Assembly: GCA_011389755.1 (NCBI GenBank)
Contig: JAABTR010000206.1
Span: forward strand, 1 to 14,877
Reading direction: 5' to 3'
From: Deltaproteobacteria bacterium
GTDB lineage: Bacteria > Myxococcota_A > Polyangia > JAAYKL01
DNA length: 14,877 bases
The notes beneath the pieces were generated by a model. That model was not told the DNA's origin. It searched no databases and saw only the letters and a list, made by a program, of their open reading frames with translations. The first letter of the stretch is position 1. Each line of letters begins with the position of its first letter. A program made the translations under genes and the position numbers. Shown here piece by piece: positions 5,960-13,266 of the stretch.

Positions 5960-6841
5960 CTAGGTGAGGATCTTGTTCAGGATGCCGTCGAGCTCGTCGT
6001 AGTTGGTGTAGCTGATGACGATCTTGCCCTTGCCCTTTTTGTCTTCGATGTTGACCCGGGCGCCAACGGCTCTTTGCAGCTTTTCGATGAGGGATTTGAC
6101 CTCGGGGCTCGGCTCTTGGAGCTGTTTCTTTTTGTCCGGGTCCTTCTCGCTGGCGGCGGCGCGAGCCCGGCGTTCGGTCTCGCGGACCGAATAGCCCCGC
6201 GCGACCACCGCCCGCGCCAGCGCGATCATTTTCGCCGGAGTGCCCGCCTGGAGCACCGCGCGGCCGTGTCCTTCAGAGAGCTTGGCGTCGATGACCAGCT
6301 CCCGGACCTCAGGGGGCAAGCCGAGGAGGCGGAGGCTGTTTGCGACCGTGGACCGGTTGCGGCCAATGCGCGAGGCCACCTGAGCTTGGGTGTAACCCCG
6401 CTCTTCGATGAGATAGTGAAGCGCCTCGGCTTCCTCGATGGCGTTGAGATCTTCGCGCTGAACATTTTCGACGAGGGCCATCTCAAAGGCCTCGGCATCC
6501 GAGGCGTCCTTGACCACCACCGGGATCTCTTTGAGACCGGCCTTCTGAGCGGCTCGCCAGCGCCGCTCGCCGACGATGAGCTCGAAGCCGTCTGTGCCGG
6601 CCTTGCGCCGCACCACCGGAGGCTCGATGAGCCCTTGCTCTTCGATCGATTCGGCCAGGCCTCGCAGCGCCTCTTCGTCGAACTTGCGCCGCGGCTGATT
6701 GGCCTGAGGGTGGATTCGCTCGATGGGGACTGTGAGATAATCTCTGTAGATGGGCGTGACAGGGCGAGACGGGGACGCTCCGGGGATGAGCGCGCCCAGC
6801 CCCTTGCCGAGCGCCTTTCTACCTTTTCGTGTATCGTTCAC
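5960..6841 (-). CDS. parB: Chromosome partitioning protein ParB
   Basis: This 293-aa DNA-binding CTPase spreads from parS sites and stimulates ParA. The basic N-terminus RKALGKGLGALIP (8-20) is the ParA-activating motif. The nuclease-like CTP-binding domain has GERRWRAA (91-98) and ENVQREDLNAIEEA (125-138). The helix-turn-helix is YTQAQVASRIGRNRSTVANS (150-169). A charged linker (about 208-225) and a C-terminal dimerisation domain follow, so the protein is complete. It starts with GTG, whose bases overlap the parA stop (GTGA at 6841-6838), so it is translated with parA. Confidence 0.96.
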   Translation of the reverse strand: MNDTRKGRKALGKGLGALIPGASPSRPVTPIYRDYLTVPIERIHPQANQPRRKFDEEALRGLAESIEEQGLIEPPVVRRKAGTDGFELIVGERRWRAAQKAGLKEIPVVVKDASDAEAFEMALVENVQREDLNAIEEAEALHYLIEERGYTQAQVASRIGRNRSTVANSLRLLGLPPEVRELVIDAKLSEGHGRAVLQAGTPAKMIALARAVVARGYSVRETERRARAAASEKDPDKKKQLQEPSPEVKSLIEKLQRAVGARVNIEDKKGKGKIVISYTNYDELDGILNKILT

Positions 6842-7623
6842 GGGTTTAGCTCCGATGGATTCGTGAGCACGTGGATGTATTCCCGCGCGAAATTCAGGTA
6901 CTCCTGGGCGCCTCGGGAGCGCGCGTCGTACAGCAGGGCCGGCTTCCCGAACGAGGGGGACTCGGACAGGCGCACGTTGCGCGGGATCACCGTTGCGAAG
7001 ACCCGGCCCTCGAAGTTCTCTCGAACCTCATTGGCTACCTGGTCCGCGAGGCTGGTCCGCCTGTCGAACATGGTCAGGAGGATACCGTCCAGCTCGAGCT
7101 TCGGGTTGAGCTGCTCACGAATCATTTCGATGGTGCCGAGCAGGCGACCGAGCCCTTCGAGGGCGTAGTATTCGCACTGAAGAGGCACGACCACCGCGTC
7201 GGCGGCGCACAAGGCGTTCAGAGTCAGTAGCCCCAAGGAAGGGGGGCAGTCTACGAGGATAAAATCGTACCGATCGCGCATCGTCTCAAGGGCTGACTTG
7301 AGCCGCGATTCGCGGCGCTCGGCGTCCACAAGCTCCACCTCGGCTCCTGCGAGGTCCCTGTTCGCGGGCAGCACGTCGAGATAGTGAAGCTCCGAGCCCA
7401 TAATAGCCTCGCCGGGGGTGCAGGCTTCGATGAGCACATCGTAAGTGGTCAGGTGCAGGACGTTGGGATCGATACCGAGCCCCGAGGTGGCGTTGCCCTG
7501 AGGGTCGAGGTCGACGACGAGCACGGTCTTCTCGGCAGCCGCGAGGGAGGCGCCCAGGTTGACCGCCGTCGTGGTCTTGCCGACTCCGCCTTTTTGATTT
7601 GCGATCGTGATGATGCGTCCCAT
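6838..7623 (-). CDS. parA: Chromosome partitioning ATPase ParA (Soj type)
   Basis: This 261-aa ATPase works with ParB to move origin regions. It has the deviant Walker A KGGVGKTT (11-18), the DLDPQGNATSGLG stretch and Walker B-like ILVDCPPSLG. Length and sequence match B. subtilis Soj closely, including VIPRNVRLSESPS and KPALLYD. I chose the ATG at 7623 because family members start MGRII or MGKII. A GTG at 7683 would add 20 residues and has an AGAGGGA about 12 nt upstream, so it is a real alternative. parA leads the parA-parB operon. I found no sequence resembling parS (TGTTTCACGTGAAACA) in the window. Confidence 0.95.
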   Translation of the reverse strand: MGRIITIANQKGGVGKTTTAVNLGASLAAAEKTVLVVDLDPQGNATSGLGIDPNVLHLTTYDVLIEACTPGEAIMGSELHYLDVLPANRDLAGAEVELVDAERRESRLKSALETMRDRYDFILVDCPPSLGLLTLNALCAADAVVVPLQCEYYALEGLGRLLGTIEMIREQLNPKLELDGILLTMFDRRTSLADQVANEVRENFEGRVFATVIPRNVRLSESPSFGKPALLYDARSRGAQEYLNFAREYIHVLTNPSELNP

Positions 7624-7683
7624 GGTCGTAAGATCCGGTTGGAACTCCCGGGCGCCGATGCTTTGTGTGGTTCTCGCGGTCAC

Positions 7684-7938
7684 TTTTTTTGCTTTCCCTC
7701 TTTTTCGAAGATTTCGTTGTAAAAGAGACGAAGCCTCGTGTCGATGTTTTTTGTCGCCGCCCCGCCCAAGCAGGCGCTACTATGGCATCGAAACGGTAAT
7801 TTTAAAAAAGGAAAATTATTTCCTCGGCTCGTTTTGGCGGCGGGCTTCGAGTCTGCCAGGCCTCTTTAAAAAGATAGGGTGTAACTGTTTGAAATTGCGC
7901 CCTGATTTGCAAAACAGACTTAGGCGGCGAAAATTTTG
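7684..7938. other. Intergenic region between parA and the tRNA operon
   Basis: This roughly 300-bp divergent gap (to the first tRNA) is AT-rich compared with its surroundings. The leftward parA promoter must lie here, but I cannot point to a convincing -35/-10 pair. It contains a small palindrome, AGGAAA-ATTA-TTTCCT, near 7810-7830, and a weak third match to the RstA-box-like motif at 7880-7893 (minus strand). No gene is supported. Confidence 0.4.
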
Positions 7939-7967
7939 TTGACGCATAAGGGCGCTGTTGGTAAAAG
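7939..7967 (+). promoter_or_regulatory. Promoter of the tRNA operon
   Basis: TTGACG (7939-7944) is followed by a 17-bp spacer and TAAAAG (7962-7967). The predicted start is near 7974, about 13 nt before the first tRNA. The -35 matches 5 of 6 consensus bases; the -10 is weaker. Confidence 0.6.
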
Positions 7968-7986
7968 CTCCCTCGCTCTTTGAGGC

Positions 7987-8059
7987 GGGCGGGTAGCTCA
8001 GTTGGGAGAGCGTCGGCCTTACAAGCCGAGGGTCGCAGGTTCAAGCCCTGTCCCGCCCA
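7987..8059 (+). tRNA. tRNA-Val (anticodon UAC)
   Basis: This is a full cloverleaf of 73 nt. The acceptor GGGCGGG pairs with CCCGCCC, the D-arm has GCTC...GAGC, the anticodon stem TCGGC/GCCGA encloses loop CTTACAA, and the T-loop is TTCAAGC. The anticodon TAC reads GTA valine codons. Discriminator A at 8059; the CCA end is not encoded. Confidence 0.96.
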
Positions 8060-8092
8060 CGAAGTGAAAAAAGCCGTGTTTTTTTGAGACAC

Positions 8093-8166
<74 letters not shown>

Positions 8167-8194
8167 CAGATTTTTGGCTCTTTTCGCTCGTTTC

Positions 8195-8212
8195 GGTCCG
8201 CTGCGGCGGACC
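8195..8212 (+). repeat. Hairpin in the spacer between the two tRNA-Asp genes
   Basis: GGTCCGC and GCGGACC pair perfectly over 7 bp around a TGCG loop. No T-run follows, so it is more likely a processing or spacer structure than a terminator. Confidence 0.5.
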
Positions 8213-8232
8213 CAGGTGACTCTTTGAAAATT

Positions 8233-8306
<74 letters not shown>

Positions 8307-8314
8307 CTTAAAAA

Positions 8315-8350
8315 AAGCTCCGAGGAACCACTCCTCGGGGCTTTTTTTTT
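8315..8350 (+). terminator. Rho-independent terminator of the tRNA operon
   Basis: A 12-bp stem (AAGCTCCGAGGA with TCCTCGGGGCTT, one G-T pair) encloses the loop ACCAC and runs into a tract of nine Ts. It begins 8 nt after the second tRNA-Asp. Confidence 0.92.
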
Positions 8351-8379
8351 GCCAGCGAACGCGCCTCGGACTTTCCTTC

Positions 8380-8409
8380 TTGGATCGCGACGATCCGAAG
8401 TGCTATTGT
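8380..8409 (+). promoter_or_regulatory. Promoter of the acyl-CoA dehydrogenase gene
   Basis: TTGGAT (8380-8385) is followed by an 18-bp spacer and TATTGT (8404-8409), preceded by TGC as an extended -10. The predicted start is near 8416, giving a leader of about 36 nt that contains the ribosome site. It lies just after the tRNA terminator, so the gene is transcribed on its own. Confidence 0.55.
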
Positions 8410-8441
8410 CTGCCAAACCAGAAAAAACTTTCAGTGACATC

Positions 8442-8446
8442 GGAGG
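8442..8446 (+). promoter_or_regulatory. Ribosome binding site that fixes the dehydrogenase start
   Basis: GGAGG lies 5 nt before the ATG at 8452. The frame is open back through the second tRNA-Asp gene, so this site decides the true start. Confidence 0.8.
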
Positions 8447-8451
8447 CAAAG

Positions 8452-10149
8452 ATGTTCCTTTTGAACCCCCATGACTACAGCCTTCCCCACCCGGACGAGA
8501 AGTCCAAGGAGCTGATCCTCAAGACGATCGGCTTCTTCGAGAAGAAGGGGAAACGCAAAATCAAAGAGGATGAGCAGAAACGTACTTGGTATCGAGATTT
8601 CCTCGATTTCGTCAAAGAAGAGAAGCTGTTCGCGACCTTTTTGACCCCGCCGAAGTACGGCGAAGAGGGGGCTCGCTGGGACACCTGGCGCAACCTCTCC
8701 ATTTGCGAGATCTTGGGCTTTTACGGGTTGCCATACTGGTATACGTGGCAGGTCTCCATCTTAGGGCTCGGCCCCATCTGGATGAGCGAAAACGAAGTCC
8801 CCAAGCGCCGGGCCGCCGAGCTCCTTCAAGAAGGCGCCATCTTTGCGTTCGGCCTGTCCGAAAAAGAGCATGGAGCCGATATCTACTCCACCGACATGGC
8901 GCTGACTCCCAAAGGCGAAGGCAACTACGTCGCCAACGGCAGCAAGTATTATATCGGAAACGGCAATGAAGCCCCCATGGTCTCCACCTTCGGCAAGATG
9001 ACCGACTCGGGCGACTACGTTTTCTTTGCCGCCAACTATCAAAACGAGCACTACGAGTGTGTCAAAAACACCGTGTCTAGTCAGAACTTCGTCTCCGAGT
9101 TCCGTCTGACCGACTACCCCATCACAGAAGAAGATATCTTGTCCAAGGGCGACCGAGCCTGGGACTCGGCCCTCAACACGGTGAACATCGGTAAGTACAA
9201 CTTGGGGTGGGCCTCCATCGGGATGTGCACACACGCCATGTACGAGGCTGTCCGCCATGCAGCGGGTAGGCGGCTCTACGGCATGGCGGTCACCGACTTT
9301 CCCCATGTCAAGAGGCTCTTCACAGATGCTTACTCGCGGCTCACGGCCATGAAGCTCTTCGCCCTGAGGGCCGCCGACTACATGCGCGTGGCCTCTCCCG
9401 AAGACCGCCGCTACCTTCTGTACAACCCCGTGGTCAAGATGAAGGTCACAACCCAAGGAGAAGAGGTCATGAACCTCATGTGGGACGTGATCGCGGCCAA
9501 AGGGTTCGAAAAAGACATGTTCTTCGAGATGGCCGCCAAAGACATCCGCGCCCTGCCCAAGCTCGAGGGCACCGTGCACGTCAACATCGCGCTCATCGTC
9601 AAGTTCATGCAGAACTATCTTTTCAACCCCGGCACGTACGAGCCGGTGGAGCGGCAAAATGAGGCCCGCAACGACGACTTCTTGTTCGATCAAGGGCCGG
9701 CGCGGGGATTGTCGAAGATTCAGTTCCACGACTATACCCCGGCGTTTGATAAGTTCGATGTGCCGAACGTCAAGATTTTCAAAGAGCAGATAGACGTCTT
9801 CAAAAAGATGCTCTATGTCGCCACGCCCGACGACAAACAGCGCAAGGACATCGACTTCTTGCTCAACCTAGGCGAGATCTTCACCCTCATCGTCTACGGG
9901 CAGCTCATCTGCGAAAACGCGCCGATCTACGACATCGACGCCGATCACGTGGATCAGATGTTCGACTGCTTTGTGCGGGATTTTTCAAAGTTTGCGCTGG
10001 AGCTGCAGTCCAAGCCTTCAAGTACCGAAAAGCAGCAAGAGCTGTGCATGAAGATGATCCGCAAACCCGCCGTCGACGTGGAACGCTACCAGCGCATCTG
10101 GGAAAACCACGTCTATCCCCTCAAAGACGCCTACGAGCTGCACGAATAG
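8452..10149 (+). CDS. Acyl-CoA dehydrogenase family protein
   Basis: This 565-aa flavoprotein is expected to oxidise an acyl-CoA at the alpha-beta bond. FAFGLSEKEHGADIYSTDMA (131-150) is the flavin-contact segment corresponding to LTEpxxGSD, followed by ANGSKYYIGNG (161-171). RRLYGMAVTDFPHVKRLFTD (273-292) is the helix before the C-terminal bundle. LPKLEGTVHVN (368-378) contains Glu372 in the place of the catalytic base of the YEGT motif in MCAD-type enzymes. Classical members are about 380 residues; here an extra C-terminal part of roughly 185 residues follows. Proteins of this length and sequence type form a known subgroup, so the extension is not a fusion artefact. The substrate is unknown. 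It is monocistronic, with its own promoter, and converges with the OmpA-type gene. Confidence 0.9.
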   Translation: MFLLNPHDYSLPHPDEKSKELILKTIGFFEKKGKRKIKEDEQKRTWYRDFLDFVKEEKLFATFLTPPKYGEEGARWDTWRNLSICEILGFYGLPYWYTWQVSILGLGPIWMSENEVPKRRAAELLQEGAIFAFGLSEKEHGADIYSTDMALTPKGEGNYVANGSKYYIGNGNEAPMVSTFGKMTDSGDYVFFAANYQNEHYECVKNTVSSQNFVSEFRLTDYPITEEDILSKGDRAWDSALNTVNIGKYNLGWASIGMCTHAMYEAVRHAAGRRLYGMAVTDFPHVKRLFTDAYSRLTAMKLFALRAADYMRVASPEDRRYLLYNPVVKMKVTTQGEEVMNLMWDVIAAKGFEKDMFFEMAAKDIRALPKLEGTVHVNIALIVKFMQNYLFNPGTYEPVERQNEARNDDFLFDQGPARGLSKIQFHDYTPAFDKFDVPNVKIFKEQIDVFKKMLYVATPDDKQRKDIDFLLNLGEIFTLIVYGQLICENAPIYDIDADHVDQMFDCFVRDFSKFALELQSKPSSTEKQQELCMKMIRKPAVDVERYQRIWENHVYPLKDAYELHE

Positions 10150-10334
10150 GTCGCTGGACTACAAAAGACCGACGACGAGCCCCCAAACACGAGCCCATGA
10201 GGTATTTGAGGTTCGGGCATCCCTGCGCCAAATCGACCGAAATGACTGGGGTACGGATGTGTGTGGAATGAGCGGTTAGCGGGGTGGATGCCTAAGTCGA
10301 GAACGAGCGCCTGGGCGAGTCCTGCTTAGCTGCG
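10150..10334. other. Convergent intergenic gap, nothing identified
   Basis: These 185 bp separate two converging genes. I see no gene, no clear stem-loop with a T-run and no repeat. Confidence 0.4.
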
Positions 10335-12005
10335 CTACTCCTGTTCTTCTGGCTCTTGTTGGACGATCTGTGTCTCGGGGGATAGCGCCTCCCATTTCGG
10401 TAGAATCCGGACCTCGATGCGGCGGTTCTTCGCCCGCCCGTCGCTGGTGTCGTTTGTCGCCACGGGTTGAGTCTCTCCGAAGCCTTTGTACTCGACCTGT
10501 CCGGACTTGAGCCCGCCCCCCTCGGTGAGAAATTTGGCGACGTTTTCAGCGCGCTCGACAGAAAGCACCATGTTCTTTTCATCGCTGCCAATGGAATCTG
10601 TGTGGCCGGTGATGATGATTTCCGCGTCTGGAAATTTGTGTACAGCCGATGCAATGTGGTTGAGCATGCTGAAGTTTTTTGCGTCGACATAGGTGGTGCC
10701 GGGTTCGAAATCAAACCCGGGGAGACGCACGATGATCTCGTCGCCCTGTTGCAACACCTCGGCGTCATTGGCTTTGAAAAGAGCCCTGACGTTCTCGATT
10801 TTTTGCTCCCTGTCTTGAATTTTCTGCGCCTCGAGGAGCATTTTTTTCTGGAGCTCGGCGAGGCGCTGCTTGTTTTGCATCTGGGCGCTTTGTATCTCTG
10901 CTCGGCTGCCGGACTGTATCTTGTTGAGCTGTTGTCTGTGATCGTCGAGGAGACTGGCCAGCTGTTGCTGGTGCTGCTTCTCTTTGCTGTCGAGCTGGTT
11001 TTCCAGGTAGGCGATCTGCTGCTCGTTGTCTCTTTGCGTGCCGCGCATGTCGGAGATTGTGGATAGCAGCGACTCCAGGTCCTCGCGCATCGTCTGGACG
11101 ACGGTCTCGTTGCTCTGATCGAAGGGGAGGGTGCCCTGGAGCGGCGTGTGTATACTGGCGAGCTGGTTTTGGTACCACAAGACGATGCCTTCGAGGCTGT
11201 AGTCTTCTTCGTCGAGCATCTGGACCATGTCGGCAATTTCGATGGAACGCTGGGCTAGCCAGATGGCCCGCCTGGCGTGGTTTTCCGCTTTTTCGGTCTG
11301 CGTCCGGTCCGCATCGAGGACGGTGGTGATCATCGCGAGCTCTTGTTTGGCCGCTTCAAAGGTTTTGGGGGCCAGGTCGTCGGCGTCCTTCGCGTTGGCG
11401 CGCTCGACCGCTTTTTTGGCGGCCTCGACCGTGCCCTTTTTGAGAGCCTTGAGCTCGAGGTCGGCGTACCTATCGATGAGCTTGTGCCGTCGCTGCAGAG
11501 CTTCGTCTCTCTTTCCTTTCTCAATGAGATGAGCGGTCTTTTTCAGCTCCTCGTCGGCCTCTTCGAACTCATCCGGAAACAGCCCCGGCGCTCCTTCATT
11601 GCGCGCCCGTTGCCTCGTGGTGAGAACCTCACCGAGGGACTGCCGGCTTTGCTCCATGTCCGCTTGGAGCTTTCTGAGGCTCTGCAGGCCCATCTGGGCC
11701 ACTCGCCGGGCTTCGGCTTGATCTCCGTCTCGCGCCTCCTCGATCGCTTCATTGAGATGTTTTTTTGTTTCTTTGTAGCCCTCGGGCGCAAGAAGCTTCG
11801 CCCCCTGTCCTTTCGCGGCAGCAAAACCGTTGTTCAGCTCCGCGATAGAGTCGTAGTCCATGAGCGCGTCTTGCCGCGTAAGACCGGTTGTGGCACATGC
11901 CGATAAGGTCCACAGCGCCGCGGCGAACAAAAGAACGCCGACCTTCTTAGTCGCGATGTGTTGACTGCGGTTTAGATTTCGTTCAGCCGGTGTTTGGGTT
12001 ACCAT
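10335..12005 (-). CDS. OmpA-domain outer-membrane lipoprotein with helical repeats
   Basis: This 556-aa lipoprotein probably tethers the outer membrane to peptidoglycan. The signal sequence (KKVGVLLFAAALWTLSAC) ends in lipobox LSAC with Cys37; Ala at +2 fits outer-membrane sorting. Residues 71-254 hold three helical repeats of about 70 residues, each opening with a Pro-containing motif (LAPEGY, LFPDEF, LAPKTF), resembling DUF4398-type domains. Residues about 305-410 are a Gln/Glu/Lys-rich coiled coil. The OmpA/Pal-like domain spans about 423-535, with the ligand residues Asp470 (TGHTD) and Arg485 (LSVERA) and the closing motif GRAKNRRIEVRI. A Glu/Gln-rich tail follows. The ATG at 12005 is chosen over an upstream alternative because a perfect ribosome site precedes it and the signal peptide follows. 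Confidence 0.93.
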   Translation of the reverse strand: MVTQTPAERNLNRSQHIATKKVGVLLFAAALWTLSACATTGLTRQDALMDYDSIAELNNGFAAAKGQGAKLLAPEGYKETKKHLNEAIEEARDGDQAEARRVAQMGLQSLRKLQADMEQSRQSLGEVLTTRQRARNEGAPGLFPDEFEEADEELKKTAHLIEKGKRDEALQRRHKLIDRYADLELKALKKGTVEAAKKAVERANAKDADDLAPKTFEAAKQELAMITTVLDADRTQTEKAENHARRAIWLAQRSIEIADMVQMLDEEDYSLEGIVLWYQNQLASIHTPLQGTLPFDQSNETVVQTMREDLESLLSTISDMRGTQRDNEQQIAYLENQLDSKEKQHQQQLASLLDDHRQQLNKIQSGSRAEIQSAQMQNKQRLAELQKKMLLEAQKIQDREQKIENVRALFKANDAEVLQQGDEIIVRLPGFDFEPGTTYVDAKNFSMLNHIASAVHKFPDAEIIITGHTDSIGSDEKNMVLSVERAENVAKFLTEGGGLKSGQVEYKGFGETQPVATNDTSDGRAKNRRIEVRILPKWEALSPETQIVQQEPEEQE

Positions 12006-12263
12006 GCGAGCACCTCCTCCGAGTTTTCGTTTTGTCCTTGTGCTGAGGAGGCGAAGCAAAAGCCGTGCCGGACTTTGGCAGAACGTATATTGGCGAATTC
12101 GGTGCCGGTTAGGTCACAGAAATCCCCCGCAAACCGAACCTATCGGTCGCGATTGTCCTGTGGTGAGAGATTGGGGATCCGTCTCGGTCTCGCGGGATGG
12201 GACCTATCGGATAATAAAAATCTTAGAACGAGATTTACAGGTCCCAGTTTTAAAGAAATGGAT
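12006..12263. other. Intergenic region upstream of the OmpA-type gene
   Basis: These 258 bp lie between two leftward genes. They contain a 9-bp direct repeat ACCTATCGG (12138-12146 and 12202-12210, plus-strand reading) and several AT-rich hexamers on the minus strand that could serve as a -10, none with a clear -35. A promoter for the lipoprotein gene is likely here but cannot be placed. Confidence 0.35.
12013..12018 (-). promoter_or_regulatory. Ribosome binding site of the OmpA-domain lipoprotein gene
   Basis: AGGAGG on the minus strand lies 7 nt before the ATG at 12005. It rules out the longer reading frame that would start at 12059. Confidence 0.85.
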
Positions 12264-13061
12264 TCAGCTGGGCTCGACAGGACCGGCGCCGATGAAGACC
12301 GCCGCCTTTACGAGTCGAACCATCGTGTCTTCGAGCGACGCGATGATGAAAGGCTCGGTGAGCTGCTTGGCTTTTTGCGGCTTGGCTCGGGCGCACAGGC
12401 CGCCATCGGTGAGCTCCACCCGGAAGCCGTCTTCTTCGATGGAGCTGACAAAAGTCTCGGCCTTCTCGCCGAGAGTCTTGAGGGTGGATGCCCCGGCATC
12501 GGGCATGATGGGGACGGTGCAGGCCACGAAGATGTCGGCGCGTGGTTCGAGCTCGCCGTCATAGGGGACGGGGTCGAGCTCAAGAGCCACCGGGTAGTCG
12601 TTTATGGACAAGGTCACCACATGGTAGTAGCGGCCGTAGTTGATGTTGGCCAGGTCGTAGGGGCCTGCCCAGTATCTATTTAGCCAGTCGATGGACGGCC
12701 CCACCTGGGCGTGGACCTTGCCTTCGTAGGAGTCTGCCAGGGCTTTGAGGGTCGTGGTGATGCGGTTGCGCCGGGTGATGCGGTACCGCCTTACGATGAT
12801 CATGGATACGGGCAGGGCCAACAAAGCGAGCCATGGAAGGCAGATGGTCGGATGATAGACCCTCGAGCCGTTCCACATGGCCACGCTGTAATAGCTCGCG
12901 GCGGCGAGGACGGGCACGGCCAGCGTCGAGATGACAGCCCAAAAGAGCGCGGCTGAGCGGTTGCGAATGAGGTGCAACATCCGCAGACGCTCGTCGCGAT
13001 AACGTTCCAGCTGAGCCCGACGGGCTTGCCGGACCTCTTCTAGGGACGGAGTTTCCGTCAT
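12264..13061 (-). CDS. Two-TM membrane protein of unknown function
   Basis: This 265-aa protein is not recognised. Residues 6-33 are a charged, probably helical cytoplasmic segment rich in Arg and Glu. Hydrophobic segments at about 36-60 and 72-92 would form a hairpin in the inner membrane, and the basic RRYRITRRNR after the second places both termini in the cytoplasm. The soluble C-terminal domain (about 100-265) has alternating strand-like patterns, with NINYGRYYHVVTLSINDYPVAL as its most conserved-looking part (about 138-160) and an Ala/Lys-rich end. The ATG at 13061 follows GGGAAG closely. It is followed by the OmpA-type lipoprotein gene on the same strand, 258 bp away, so co-function is not shown. 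Confidence 0.75.
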   Translation of the reverse strand: MTETPSLEEVRQARRAQLERYRDERLRMLHLIRNRSAALFWAVISTLAVPVLAAASYYSVAMWNGSRVYHPTICLPWLALLALPVSMIIVRRYRITRRNRITTTLKALADSYEGKVHAQVGPSIDWLNRYWAGPYDLANINYGRYYHVVTLSINDYPVALELDPVPYDGELEPRADIFVACTVPIMPDAGASTLKTLGEKAETFVSSIEEDGFRVELTDGGLCARAKPQKAKQLTEPFIIASLEDTMVRLVKAAVFIGAGPVEPS

Positions 13062-13266
13062 CTTCCCAGAGTGAAAAAGACCGATTGAGGTCTGTTTGAG
13101 GGGAGCCGTAAGCTCTTGTCGTCCGGGTCTGCTTTGGCTCGAGAAAGGTTCATGTTGCCTATAGTCTGCCTCGATTTGTAATTCGACATCCGTTCATCAG
13201 TGTATTGACGCCCGAGGCCGGCGCAAGTTCCCTGGGCGTGAGGGCCGAAACAGGGATGAGCGGTCG
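13062..13266. other. Intergenic region upstream of the two-TM protein gene
   Basis: These 205 bp lie between two leftward genes. On the minus strand, TATAGG near 13154-13159 could be a -10 for the downstream gene, with TCGAAT as a poor -35 17 bp before it. No terminator hairpin for the GNAT gene is clear. Confidence 0.3.

Noticed and set aside
6074..7168. Long plus-strand open frame (364 codons) opposite parB/parA
   Set aside because: Antisense shadow spanning two well-identified genes; no family features.
7805..7830. Palindrome AGGAAA-ATTA-TTTCCT followed on the minus strand by a T-run, a possible terminator
   Set aside because: The stem is only 6 bp and AT-rich, and no leftward gene ends here; the region lies between divergent units.
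7684..7986. parS site near parAB
   Set aside because: I looked for TGTTTCACGTGAAACA and near matches by eye and saw none; the only similar stretch (TGTTTGAAATT at about 7886) lacks the palindrome.
8761..9729. Minus-strand open frame (322 codons) inside the acyl-CoA dehydrogenase gene
   Set aside because: His/Val/Gly-rich shadow of the third codon positions of the real gene.
10292..11236. Minus-strand open frame (314 codons) overlapping the OmpA-type gene in another frame
   Set aside because: Ser/Arg/Thr low-complexity product typical of a shifted frame; the lipoprotein frame has signal, domain and ribosome site.
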